From JAICWP01 sp035252015 (GTDB taxonomy: Bacteria > Acidobacteriota > Terriglobia > Terriglobales > Acidobacteriaceae), in the NCBI GenBank assembly GCA_035252015.1, contig DATFDP010000162.1, positions 25,738 through 89,737 of the forward strand: a stretch of 64,000 bases of DNA, given 5' to 3'. Numbering within the stretch: the stretch's first letter is position 1; each line of letters starts with the position of its first letter. This document shows positions 17,963 to 25,958 of this stretch, one piece after another. The position numbers were made by a program, and so were the translations under genes. The notes beneath the pieces are model-generated. The model had not been told where the DNA came from. It was given only the letters and a program-made list of their open reading frames with translations, and made no database searches.

Positions 17963-17999
17963 AAAGGCGCGGAGCCCCAGGTTCCGCGCTTTCTTTTTT
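17963..17999 (+). terminator. Rho-independent terminator after cupredoxin gene
   Basis: GCGCGGA (967-973 of the 17 kb line) pairs with TCCGCGC (17983-17989), with three more flanking A/G-T pairs, around loop GCCCCAGGT. TTTCTTTTTT follows directly. It lies 26 bases after the stop codon. Confidence 0.85.
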
Positions 18000-18002
18000 G
18001 TT

Positions 18003-18075
18003 CACAAAGAGACACAGAGGTACAGAGAGAATCCCCAAATGATTCGTTGCCTCTGTGTCTTCGTGTCTCTTGTGG
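18003..18075. repeat. CACAGAG-type inverted repeat, short copy
   Basis: CACAAAGAGACACAGAGG at the left and CCTCTGTGTCTTCGTGTC then TCTTGTGG at the right form imperfect inverted arms around about 30 bases. It is related to the element at 12574-12724. It sits between the cupredoxin terminator and the operators of the next gene. Confidence 0.65.
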
Positions 18076-18110
18076 TCAGATTTGGTTCTGCTCAACACCT
18101 CAAATTTTTT

Positions 18111-18149
18111 TTGTGACGGCAGTCACAACCGGCTGTGACAAAAGTTACA
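18111..18149 (+). promoter_or_regulatory. Tandem CRP/FNR-type operators upstream of cytochrome-porin gene
   Basis: TTGTGACGGCAGTCACAA (18111-18128) and TGTGACAAAAGTTACA (18134-18149) are two palindromes with centres 18119.5 and 18141.5, again exactly 22 bp apart. A possible -10 GACAAT at 18171-18176 begins 29.5 bases after the second centre, the same geometry as at the cupredoxin gene. A leader of about 155 bases follows, in which no gene is seen. Confidence 0.72.
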
Positions 18150-18337
18150 GCCTTATGTACGTCGTAAAGCGACAATTCCTCCACATTCGTAAACACGAGA
18201 CACGGGGTCTCGCTGCAGTCAACAGCTTGGGGAGACTTAAGCCTTCATACCTCAGAGGTAAGGAGCGCAGAATGCGCCGTTACATCATCAGCAGTCTCGC
18301 CATTTATGTTCGTGATTCGCAAAAGAAGGAGAGGTCA

Positions 18338-19672
18338 ATGAGAAAGAGCCCCATAGTGTGCCTGTTTGCGCTGTTCCTGTCTCTTTTCCTGGCGCCCAGG
18401 GCAATGGCCGTTCCCAGTTATGCTCGACAAACAGGGTTGTCGTGCAGCGGCTGCCACTACACGCCGCCGGAACTAAATCCTGCCGGGCGGCTGTTCAAGC
18501 TGTACGGCTACATAGACAAGATGAAGACCGGCGGCATTACCGCCGAACAGGACAAGCGGCACTCCGGCCTGGACCTGCTGGCAACCCTGCCGCTTTCCGC
18601 CTGGTTCGAAGCCTCGTTTACCAATATCAAGGCGCCGCAGCCCGGCACGCAAAACGGCAACGCGGAGTTTCCTCAGGACATCTCGTTATTTCTGGCCGGA
18701 GCCTGGTCCACTCACATTGGCAGCTTCCTGCAGGTGACCTACGACACGCAAGGCGACCACTTCAGCATGGACAATACTGACATCCGCTATGCGCGGGTGA
18801 AAAAACTGAAGGGAAAGGAATGGGTTCTGGGCTTGACCCTGAACAACAATCCCACGGTCGAAGACCTGTGGAATTCGACTCCAGCCTGGGGTTATCCATT
18901 CGTTGCCAGTGACGTGGCGCCTTCGCCCACGGCCGCGCCCATTATTCAAGGCGCCCTGGGGCAGGATGTGGCCGGCCTGGGCGGGTATACCATGTGGGAC
19001 CAGCATCTGTATGCCGCGGGCACGCTCTACCGCTCCGCCCACATCGGAACTTCCCAGCCCACGACCGGAACTGATTTCGGTTTTAACATTCGCGGGGTGG
19101 CGCCCTACTGGCGCGTCGCGTGGCAGCAAAACGGGCTGAAGAATAATTTTGAAATCGGCACCTACGGCATCCACGTGACTTCTACTCCCAACGCAATTAC
19201 CGGTCTGGAAGATACCTACACGGATGCGGGCGTGGATTTTCAGTACGACCGGACCATCGGCAAGGACGTATTCTCCTGGCGCGGCACTTACGTGCGGGAG
19301 AATTCAGACCTGGTCGCGACCCTGGCGGGCGGCGCAGCCGCGCTGGCCAACCACCATCTGAACGCCTTCAACACCAACGCGGAATATCACTTCGGCAATC
19401 GCTATTCCGCGGCAGTGGGATGGTTCACCACTACCGGTACACGGGACCCGTTGCTGTTTCCCCAGGCGGCGGTGACAGGCAGCGCCACCGGTAGCCCGCA
19501 GAGCACCGGTTACAGCCTGAATTTCTCAGTGTGGCCGATCCAGAACCTTGACCTGGGAGTGCAGTACACCGGCTATACACGCTTCAACGGCGCCGCCAAT
19601 AATTACGACGCCGTGGGTCGCAATGCCGGCGGGAATAATACGGTCTATCTGCTCGCTCGGTTTGTGTTTTAG
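18338..19672 (+). CDS. Monoheme cytochrome c / outer-membrane beta-barrel fusion protein (Cyc2-like architecture)
   Basis: This 444-aa secreted protein has a signal peptide at residues 1-24 (cut after AMA), then one heme site CSGCH (Cys36, Cys39, His40) followed by PPELNPAGRLFKLYGY. The remaining 390 residues are rich in alternating aromatic strands and end in FVF, the usual outer-membrane barrel signature. A heme domain fused to a porin is the layout of Cyc2-type outer-membrane electron conduits, but family membership cannot be proven by eye. The start at 18338 follows AAGGAGAGG; upstream in-frame coding is spurious. It may pass electrons across the outer membrane to the cupredoxin encoded upstream. 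Confidence 0.82.
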   Translation: MRKSPIVCLFALFLSLFLAPRAMAVPSYARQTGLSCSGCHYTPPELNPAGRLFKLYGYIDKMKTGGITAEQDKRHSGLDLLATLPLSAWFEASFTNIKAPQPGTQNGNAEFPQDISLFLAGAWSTHIGSFLQVTYDTQGDHFSMDNTDIRYARVKKLKGKEWVLGLTLNNNPTVEDLWNSTPAWGYPFVASDVAPSPTAAPIIQGALGQDVAGLGGYTMWDQHLYAAGTLYRSAHIGTSQPTTGTDFGFNIRGVAPYWRVAWQQNGLKNNFEIGTYGIHVTSTPNAITGLEDTYTDAGVDFQYDRTIGKDVFSWRGTYVRENSDLVATLAGGAAALANHHLNAFNTNAEYHFGNRYSAAVGWFTTTGTRDPLLFPQAAVTGSATGSPQSTGYSLNFSVWPIQNLDLGVQYTGYTRFNGAANNYDAVGRNAGGNNTVYLLARFVF

Positions 19673-19678
19673 AACACG

Positions 19679-19712
19679 GCGTAGCCGTGGAGATTTGTCT
19701 CCGCGGCTACGC
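19679..19712. terminator. Strong hairpin between convergent genes
   Basis: A 15-bp stem GCGTAGCCGTGGAGA/TCTCCGCGGCTACGC (one G-T pair) closes on loop TTTG and is followed by ATTTTGT. It lies seven bases after the plus-strand stop and ahead of the convergent hydrogenase operon end at 19831. It probably terminates the cytochrome-porin transcript; the T-run is weak. Confidence 0.65.
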
Positions 19713-19830
19713 ATTTTGTCTGAACACAAGGTGTTTCACCTCGCGCTTGCCTCGCAAACTTGGCGCGTGCTCGCTCAGCATGATATTCCAAACTGTGATT
19801 TTCTCTGTGTCTCTGTGATAGGTTTCGTTT

Positions 19831-20367
19831 TCAGACTTTCTCGGCCTTCTCGTAGATCACCAGATCACCCTGGCCGCTCAAGTCTTGAGGGTGGTAGCGG
19901 GGAATGGGGAATTCCGCCTGCTTAAACTGGACCGGAGCGGCCTTCTTGGGCAGCAATCCCAAAGCGACCGCCACGCCGTAAATGATGGCCTCCGGACGCG
20001 GCGGGCAGCCGAGAATGTAGTAGCTCACCGGTATCACCTTCTCCACCGGTCCCAGCACGGAATAGCTATCGAACCACATGCCGCCGCCGCAGGCGCAGGA
20101 GCCGATGGCAAACACCAGCTTGGGTGCAGGCATGGCATCGTAGGCGGCGCGCAGGGCGCGTGCTGTGGCCCGCATGGCCGGACCCTGGCACAACATAACA
20201 TCGGCATGACGAGGCGAGCCTACCAGCTTAATGCCGAAGCGCTCCGCGTCATAGTAAGGCGTAAGCGCGTTCAGCACTTCGATGTCGCAGCCGTTGCAGC
20301 CCCCGCTGTTGGCATGGTAGACCCACAACGACCGGCCGAACATTCTCTGGCACAGGTTCTTCAGCAT
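19831..20367 (-). CDS. Group 4 [NiFe] hydrogenase small subunit (HycG/HyfI/NuoB-like)
   Basis: This subunit carries the proximal [4Fe-4S] cluster that receives electrons next to the nickel site. Cluster cysteines are Cys24 and Cys27 in CNGCDIE, Cys91 in GSCACGG and Cys121 in GCPPRPE. Its length is 178 aa with no signal peptide, so it is cytoplasmic and membrane-associated. It is the last gene of the nine-gene operon and starts six bases after the stop of the ferredoxin-like gene. The four-Cys pattern and the neighbours exclude a stand-alone complex I subunit. Confidence 0.93.
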   Translation of the reverse strand: MLKNLCQRMFGRSLWVYHANSGGCNGCDIEVLNALTPYYDAERFGIKLVGSPRHADVMLCQGPAMRATARALRAAYDAMPAPKLVFAIGSCACGGGMWFDSYSVLGPVEKVIPVSYYILGCPPRPEAIIYGVAVALGLLPKKAAPVQFKQAEFPIPRYHPQDLSGQGDLVIYEKAEKV

Positions 20368-20373
20368 GGCCGC

Positions 20374-20901
20374 CTACCAATCCATCTCGATGGCGATGTC
20401 TTTCACCGCCGGTTCGCTCTCCTGATACGCCCGCGCACCAAATATCCAGCGCTGGTTGGGCAGATCGTCGAAGCGATAGCCCGTCACCTTTAGTTTTTCC
20501 AGCGCGGTTTCATCCTTGAAGCAACGCCCGCAGCGCTGGCAGGTGCTCATGAACAGCTCCAGGCGCTGCTGCGCGTCGCTGATGTTGTTGGTGCTGGTTT
20601 CGAACTCCTGGCTCATGGTGATGGCTTTCTCGGGGCAAACTTCGGCGCAACGGCCACAGTAAGTGCAGCGCCGGCCAACGTACTGCAAGATGCGCAGCTC
20701 CTGGCAGACGTCGAACACCAGAATACAGCGCGCCGAGCAGTTGTTGGCGCATCCGCCGCAGCCCACGCACTTCTCGGCATCGAACACCGGGCGTCCACGG
20801 AAGCCTTCGGGCACCGCCTGCCCCTGCGGCGGATAAGGCAAAGTGACCTTCCCTGCGCTCAGGCAGAGCAGAGTTTCTTCGAGTTTGCTCAGCAGCGAAA
20901 T
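20374..20901 (-). CDS. Polyferredoxin subunit of group 4 hydrogenase (HycF/HyfH/NuoI-like), probable non-ATG start
   Basis: This 4Fe-4S relay protein has two typical cluster motifs, CVGCGGCANNCSARC and CTYCGRCAEVCPEKA, plus an extra CQRCGRC near the C-terminus. The family N-terminus (Leu-rich helix, then TxxYPxxP and FRGKP) is encoded upstream of the first usual start: ISLLSKLEETLLCLSAGKVT precedes LPYPP. In that stretch there is no in-frame ATG, GTG or TTG. An ATT at 20901 lies eight bases after GAGGAG and would give 175 aa. The TTG at 20841 also has GGAAGG upstream and would give 155 aa without the helix. The feature is drawn from ATT; the start is uncertain, the family is not. Confidence 0.8.
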   Translation of the reverse strand: MSLLSKLEETLLCLSAGKVTLPYPPQGQAVPEGFRGRPVFDAEKCVGCGGCANNCSARCILVFDVCQELRILQYVGRRCTYCGRCAEVCPEKAITMSQEFETSTNNISDAQQRLELFMSTCQRCGRCFKDETALEKLKVTGYRFDDLPNQRWIFGARAYQESEPAVKDIAIEMDW

Positions 20902-20913
20902 GGTCTCATCTCC

Positions 20914-21834
20914 TCAATACCCAAACACAGCCAGTACCAGCGCCACCGTGGAAGCCGCGAGCAGGCCGGCGAAATAGCGCAGAGCCTGATCAATGCGGTA
21001 GCGCGCGTGCGTGGCCGCAATCACCGTTACCAGCAGCACCATGGCAGTTACTTTTACCCAGAAGAGCAGCCATCCCAGGGGGAAGGGCAACTGCGCGCCC
21101 CAGGGAAGGAATAAAGCGGCGAAAAGTGCGCTGTAAATAATCAGCCGCGCCATTTGCGCATAGTGAAACAGCGCCAGCTTAGGGCCGGAGTACTCCAGCA
21201 GCGGCCCTTCCATCAGCTCGGTCTCTGCTTCACAAATGTCGAAGGGCACGCGCTGCACGAACGCCTGAAAAGAGAGCAGCATTACCGCCGCCATGATCAG
21301 CCCGGACCAGGGAATGCCGCTGCTCATGTACAGGGAGCCGTTCAGAACCGCGTTCAGCCGCAGCGACCCGGAGTGCAGCGCACCTACGATAATGGCTACT
21401 GCCAACAGCGGCTCCAGGGTGATCATGGTCATCATTTCCCGGCTGACCCCAATCAGCGAGTACGTGGAACCCGCCGCCATGCCCGCCAGCAGCGTGCTAA
21501 TTCCGCATAGCGTCAGCAGGTAGATGAGCAGGATGACGTCTCCCGCCAGATTCATGGGAGCGCCGAAGCCCATGGGCAGCAGACAGGCAACCGCCAGCAC
21601 CGTAGCCAGCGAGAGGAGAGCGACAAAGCGCTGCATGCCTGGTGTTTCTCCGGATTCAATGTCTTCTTTGCCGAGCAGCTTCAGCAGGTCGAAGTAGGGC
21701 TGCAGCAGAGGCGGACCCTGGCGGGATTGAATGCGGGCGGTCAGTTTGCGCACCACGCCCTGCAGCAGCGGCGCCAGCGCCAAGACCACCGCCACATTCA
21801 GCGTGCCGCCGAGAATCGCCCACGCCGCCTGCAT
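20914..21834 (-). CDS. Group 4 hydrogenase membrane anchor subunit (HycD/HyfC/NuoH-like)
   Basis: This 306-aa integral membrane protein has about eight hydrophobic segments. The conserved NuoH-type loop reads RIQSRQGPPLLQPYFDLLKLLGKED near the N-terminus, and the central cytoplasmic segment DICEAETELMEGPLLEYSGPKLA carries the acidic cluster typical of the family. It anchors the hydrogenase subunits and links them to the antiporter-like subunit. It lies four bases after the large-subunit stop and ends just before the ferredoxin-like gene. Confidence 0.93.
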   Translation of the reverse strand: MQAAWAILGGTLNVAVVLALAPLLQGVVRKLTARIQSRQGPPLLQPYFDLLKLLGKEDIESGETPGMQRFVALLSLATVLAVACLLPMGFGAPMNLAGDVILLIYLLTLCGISTLLAGMAAGSTYSLIGVSREMMTMITLEPLLAVAIIVGALHSGSLRLNAVLNGSLYMSSGIPWSGLIMAAVMLLSFQAFVQRVPFDICEAETELMEGPLLEYSGPKLALFHYAQMARLIIYSALFAALFLPWGAQLPFPLGWLLFWVKVTAMVLLVTVIAATHARYRIDQALRYFAGLLAASTVALVLAVFGY

Positions 21835-21838
21835 TGCG

Positions 21839-23512
21839 CTATTTCCTTCCCTGGCTCAAGGCCAGCAGTTCCTTTTGCGACCAGGTCTTTCTCTCGCCCG
21901 AGCGCAGTTCGATAGTTTCCATGCGGTCGGTGCAGGAAAAACATGGGTCAATGCTGCCCAGCGAAATGGTCATATCGGCGATCTGCTGATCGCGGATCAT
22001 GGCCGGCACCGCCTGCAGGTTCTGGTAGGTGGGCGCCCGCACGCGCCAGCGCCGTGGCCGGTTGTTCTCCCCGGTGATGACAAAGTGATGGCTCTCGCCC
22101 CGCGGCGCCTCTATTGATGACAGGCCGATGCGTCCTACTGGCAGCTCGTCTCTGATTTCCAGCTGCAGCGGCCCGGGCTCCATCTTCTCCAGGCACTGGC
22201 GGATGATGGCGATGGATTCGAACACTTCTTTCATGCGCACGACTACGCGCGACCAGACGTCGCCGCCTTCAGCCGTGATGACCTGGAAATTCACACGGTC
22301 GTAAGCGGCGTAGGGATGGTCGCGCCGGCAATCAATGTCCACACCTGCCGCCCGCGCCACCGGGCCCACCGCGCCTGCGTTCTTCACCACGTTCTTGTCG
22401 GCTACACCGACTCCACGCGTGCGTTTCTGGATGTTTTTGTCGCGGCTGACCGCGCCCACTACCGAGGTCCATTCCGCCTCCAGTTTGTCTAGCACCTTGC
22501 CCACTTCGGCCTTCAGCTCCGGCGTGATGTCCCAGCGCACTCCACCCACCACGCATAGCCCGTAAGTCTTGCGGTTGCCGGTAATCTTCTCCGCCACCCA
22601 CATGACCGGTTCGCGGATGCGGAAGGCCTGCATGAAGAGCGTGTCGAATCCCACGATGTGGCAGGCCAAACCAACCCAGAGCAGGTGGCTGTGCAGGCGC
22701 TCCAGCTCGAGCATGATGGTGCGGATGTACTCGGCGCGCGCGGGCGGGCACAGAGCTGCTGCCGCTTCCACTGCCTGGACGTAGGCCACACTGTGCACGC
22801 AGCCGCAGATACCGCAGATGCGCTCGGCCAGCACGGGAATGTCGTTGTAATTCATGACCGATTCCGCCAGCTTCTCAATGCCGCGGTGGGCCATGAAGCC
22901 GCGGTATTCGCAGCCGCGCACCATCTCCCCTTCCACGTAAAGCCGGAAATGCGCCGGCTCATCGAGCGTGGGGTGGAAGGGTCCGAAAGGCACGACCGTG
23001 CAGCCCTCGGGCGGCTCCTCGAATTCGAAGATGGCGTTCTCTTTGAACTCTTCCGGCACATGGTTCCAGGGAACGTCCTTGCGCAGGGGATGCACATTAT
23101 CGGGCCAGCCATCGGGCAGGACCAGCCGCTTGGGATAGGGGTGGCCAACGCACTCAATGCCCACCAGGTCACGCATCTCGCGCTCCGCCCAGTTGGCGGC
23201 AGGGATCACGTAGGAGATGCTCTCGATCCTTGGTGCATCGGCGGGCAATTGCGTCAGTAAGCTGCACAGCACATGGTCTTTATCGAAGGCGAAGTCGTGA
23301 GCCACGACGAAACTACCGGAGAATGGCCGGTCGTCGGCGCCGATGCTGATTACATACCGGGCATCCAGGTCACGGAAAATGTAACCACACAGGTCCTTTA
23401 CCGCCTCCGGCTTGACCCACACAAACAGCTGGCGGTCGCTGGGCAGATCAGCGCGCAAGATGGCGCTGTCGAATTTTTCTTTCAGCTGGTTGAGCCGTTC
23501 ACGCGCAATCAC
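21839..23512 (-). CDS. Group 4 [NiFe] hydrogenase large subunit, NuoC-NuoD fusion (HycE/HyfG-like)
   Basis: This 557-aa catalytic subunit combines a NuoC-like N-terminal domain (about 1-165) with the NuoD-like nickel-binding part. Both nickel-site cysteine pairs are present: RICGICGCVHSVAY near residue 230 and SIDPCFSCTDRM near residue 525. It is therefore a true hydrogenase rather than a complex I relative. Residues after the second motif suggest C-terminal processing, which fits the maturation protease encoded in the same operon. It overlaps the antiporter-like gene by ATGA (23509-23512). It evolves or takes up H2 on the cytoplasmic side. Confidence 0.95.
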   Translation of the reverse strand: MIARERLNQLKEKFDSAILRADLPSDRQLFVWVKPEAVKDLCGYIFRDLDARYVISIGADDRPFSGSFVVAHDFAFDKDHVLCSLLTQLPADAPRIESISYVIPAANWAEREMRDLVGIECVGHPYPKRLVLPDGWPDNVHPLRKDVPWNHVPEEFKENAIFEFEEPPEGCTVVPFGPFHPTLDEPAHFRLYVEGEMVRGCEYRGFMAHRGIEKLAESVMNYNDIPVLAERICGICGCVHSVAYVQAVEAAAALCPPARAEYIRTIMLELERLHSHLLWVGLACHIVGFDTLFMQAFRIREPVMWVAEKITGNRKTYGLCVVGGVRWDITPELKAEVGKVLDKLEAEWTSVVGAVSRDKNIQKRTRGVGVADKNVVKNAGAVGPVARAAGVDIDCRRDHPYAAYDRVNFQVITAEGGDVWSRVVVRMKEVFESIAIIRQCLEKMEPGPLQLEIRDELPVGRIGLSSIEAPRGESHHFVITGENNRPRRWRVRAPTYQNLQAVPAMIRDQQIADMTISLGSIDPCFSCTDRMETIELRSGERKTWSQKELLALSQGRK

Positions 23513-25440
23513 GATGTCCGTCCCTTTACCACTGCCGGCTTGCCATCATTGGCGCCGCCCAGCCACTGGAAGTGGCGCTTGATTTCTCCATAAAAATTGT
23601 GAGCGATGTAACGTTCCTGCCCCGTTTCCGGCGCATAGCCGCATAGCCAGGGTACGGCAGCCCGGCGAGGCGCTAAGCCCAGTCTCGACATCGCGTAAGC
23701 AATAAGAAAGGTCACGCCCAGAACAGCCAATAAGGCTAACGGTAAAAAGAGAGCCGCGCCTTGCGGCCCGGTGAGGCCGGCGAATGCTCCGACCGGCATT
23801 GTTTGCGCAATGGCAGGTCCAGCGCTCGGCGTAGCAGCGATTGCCTGTTGCAGGAACGTGAATGCCAAGCCCGGCGCTACACCCAGCACCACACACAAAG
23901 CCGCCAGCAGAATTTGTGGCAGCTGCATGCTCCAGCCCACTTCCAAATTCCCTGTGTGGGCTCGAGCAGTTGTCCCGCGGCGAGCTGGTTGCAGGCCCGC
24001 CTTCTCCGCCACCAGTTCACTTGTCCGCGAAAGGAAGCTGGTCCCGAAAAATTTGATGAAGGAGGCCAGCGTCAGCGCGCTGGTCAGAATGGCGATCACA
24101 GCGCAAATGGCCAGATATTTCGCCGAGCTGGCTCCCTGAATGGCAGCGACCAATATGGTCCACTTGCTGGCGAAGCCATTGAACAGAGGCACGCCGGAGA
24201 TAGAAAGCGATGCCACCAGAGCGGTGATCGCCGTCAGCGGCATGTACTTCATCAGGCCGCCCATCTGGTTCAAGTTCTGCGTACCGGTGGCATGCAGCAT
24301 GGAGCCGGCATTCAGAAACAGAAGTCCTTTGAACAATCCATGGTTCAGCACATGAAATAGCGCACCAATCAAGCCAAGCACCGCGAATGCGCCCGCCGTG
24401 GGCCCCGCGGGCAACAGAGCCATGCAAATGCCCAGACCCAGCAGGATGTAGCCGATCTGGCCGATGCTGTGGAAGGCGAGCAGGCGCTTCGACTGCTCCT
24501 GCTTCAGTGCCTGCATGGTTCCGGTGAAGAGGGTTACCGTGCCCAGCAAAGCAACCACCATGCCCCAGCGCGACAGGGGAAACTGGTTCTGCGCCGCCGC
24601 TGGGACCAGCCAGAGAAAGTAGCGCATCACGCCATAAACGCCCGTCTTGATCATCACCCCCGAAAGCATGGCGCTTACGGGTGAAGGCGCGGCCGGATGC
24701 GCGTCGGGCAGCCACATCTGCCCGAACGGCCACATCCCCATCTTGATCCCAAACCCGACCAGGAACAGAGTGAAACCCAGCGCTACCGTGCCTGGTTGGT
24801 TGCTCAGCAGGCCGGGCAGGTTGGCGCCGACGCTCTCAAATTCAAATCTTAGCTCCCCGTGTACAGGCGCCAGCAAAGCCGCACCTACCATAATTGCTGC
24901 GCCGGCAAGCTGCATCATGATCAGAAACTTGCGGCTGGCTCGCCGGTTCTGCTCCTGCCTGTATTCAAACCGAATGAGCACGTAACCCGGCAACGTCATG
25001 AGCTGCCAGAAAACGAAGAAGGACCACATCATGTCCGTCGTGGTCAGCAATCCATACATGGCGGCCAGAAAGAGCAGGAAGCAGGGGTAATAGCGCGCGA
25101 CTCCGTACTCGGCATAGTGCTGCATGTAGCGGATGGAATAGAGTGCCGCCGGCAACGCAATAGCTGCCGCCAGCACCAGAAAGACAGTCGCGAGTCCGTC
25201 TACCTGCAAGCGAAAGGAGATGGCAGACCCTGCCGAGGCCCAGACCCTGAGGGGTTGGGAAGAGACCCCATGCAGCAGGACTGTGCGCGCGGCGTCAAAT
25301 ATCAGAAGGGATGACGCTGCGGTCGCCACCAATGCCAACCATCCGGTCAAAACCCGGCTCCGCGCCGTCAGCAAAGTGATTGCCGCTCCGGCAATGCACA
25401 CCAGGATGGCGGCAAACACCGCTTGTTCTGGAGGCATCAT
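23509..25440 (-). CDS. Antiporter-like membrane subunit (HyfB/NuoL/Mrp-type)
   Basis: This 643-aa polytopic protein of about 16 helices is homologous to complex I/Mrp antiporter subunits that move H+ or Na+. Core residues are present: KMGMWPFGQMWLPDAHPAAPSPVSA with Lys and His, MIKTGVYG and NHGLFKGLLFL. The glutamate normally found in TM5 (FWELM) is replaced by Gln146 (FWQLM), which could weaken or abolish pumping. A long C-terminal extension contains an exposed basic stretch (TSELVAEKAGLQPARRGTTA). Only one such subunit is encoded in the operon, as in Hyc rather than Hyf. It overlaps its neighbours by ATGA at both ends. Confidence 0.9.
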   Translation of the reverse strand: MMPPEQAVFAAILVCIAGAAITLLTARSRVLTGWLALVATAASSLLIFDAARTVLLHGVSSQPLRVWASAGSAISFRLQVDGLATVFLVLAAAIALPAALYSIRYMQHYAEYGVARYYPCFLLFLAAMYGLLTTTDMMWSFFVFWQLMTLPGYVLIRFEYRQEQNRRASRKFLIMMQLAGAAIMVGAALLAPVHGELRFEFESVGANLPGLLSNQPGTVALGFTLFLVGFGIKMGMWPFGQMWLPDAHPAAPSPVSAMLSGVMIKTGVYGVMRYFLWLVPAAAQNQFPLSRWGMVVALLGTVTLFTGTMQALKQEQSKRLLAFHSIGQIGYILLGLGICMALLPAGPTAGAFAVLGLIGALFHVLNHGLFKGLLFLNAGSMLHATGTQNLNQMGGLMKYMPLTAITALVASLSISGVPLFNGFASKWTILVAAIQGASSAKYLAICAVIAILTSALTLASFIKFFGTSFLSRTSELVAEKAGLQPARRGTTARAHTGNLEVGWSMQLPQILLAALCVVLGVAPGLAFTFLQQAIAATPSAGPAIAQTMPVGAFAGLTGPQGAALFLPLALLAVLGVTFLIAYAMSRLGLAPRRAAVPWLCGYAPETGQERYIAHNFYGEIKRHFQWLGGANDGKPAVVKGRTS

Positions 25441-25958
25441 GTCAGCACCTTCTCAGCCCAACGCTGCGACAAGACTTGCCCTTCCCGCTGCGCTCTGAGG
25501 TCCCGCAGCAGCCCGTGAACGATTTCCATGGATGCCTCCATGGTGGCGCTCAGTTCCTGCCCGGGCTGCAGCGATTCCGGTTGCACCCCCAGCAGCCATA
25601 CCCGCGTTCCTGCCTGTTCCAGCACCTGGGCCAGCACTCCCAGGGAAATTTTGTGGGTGGAGATCTGCGGGAAAGCGGTGGCAATCTCCGCCGCGTTGAG
25701 GAAAACAACCGTTCCAGGCTCATCTTTAAAATTAGTGGCGTCAATCACCAGCAGGTGGTCGAAGCCCTGCTCGGCGATCCTTCCCAGGTAGTGTTCCGGC
25801 GTGATGCCGGCGATGATGACGTCAGAGATGCCGGCCGCGACCAGTTCCTCGGCCAGGTAAACGCCAAAGCCGTCGTCGCCGTAATCCACGTTGCCCACGC
25901 CCATGACGCAAATGCGCCCCTTCAGCGTGCGCTGCAGTTTCTGGCCTAGGCCTTCCAT
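25437..25958 (-). CDS. Hydrogenase maturation protease (HycI-like)
   Basis: This 173-aa nickel-dependent endopeptidase trims the C-terminus of the hydrogenase large subunit after metal insertion. The family motif near the N-terminus is CVMGVGNVDYGDDGFGVYLAEEL, where the Asp/Glu residues bind nickel, and VIDATNF supplies the second acidic site. It overlaps the diaphorase-like gene upstream (TGATG) and the antiporter-like gene downstream (ATGA). Hyp accessory genes are not in the window and must be elsewhere. Confidence 0.9.
   Translation of the reverse strand: MEGLGQKLQRTLKGRICVMGVGNVDYGDDGFGVYLAEELVAAGISDVIIAGITPEHYLGRIAEQGFDHLLVIDATNFKDEPGTVVFLNAAEIATAFPQISTHKISLGVLAQVLEQAGTRVWLLGVQPESLQPGQELSATMEASMEIVHGLLRDLRAQREGQVLSQRWAEKVLT

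Noticed and set aside
17915..18337. 141-codon N-terminal extension of the cytochrome-porin
   Set aside because: It passes through a terminator, a repeat and the operators; the signal peptide at 18338 with AAGGAGAGG upstream is a far better start.
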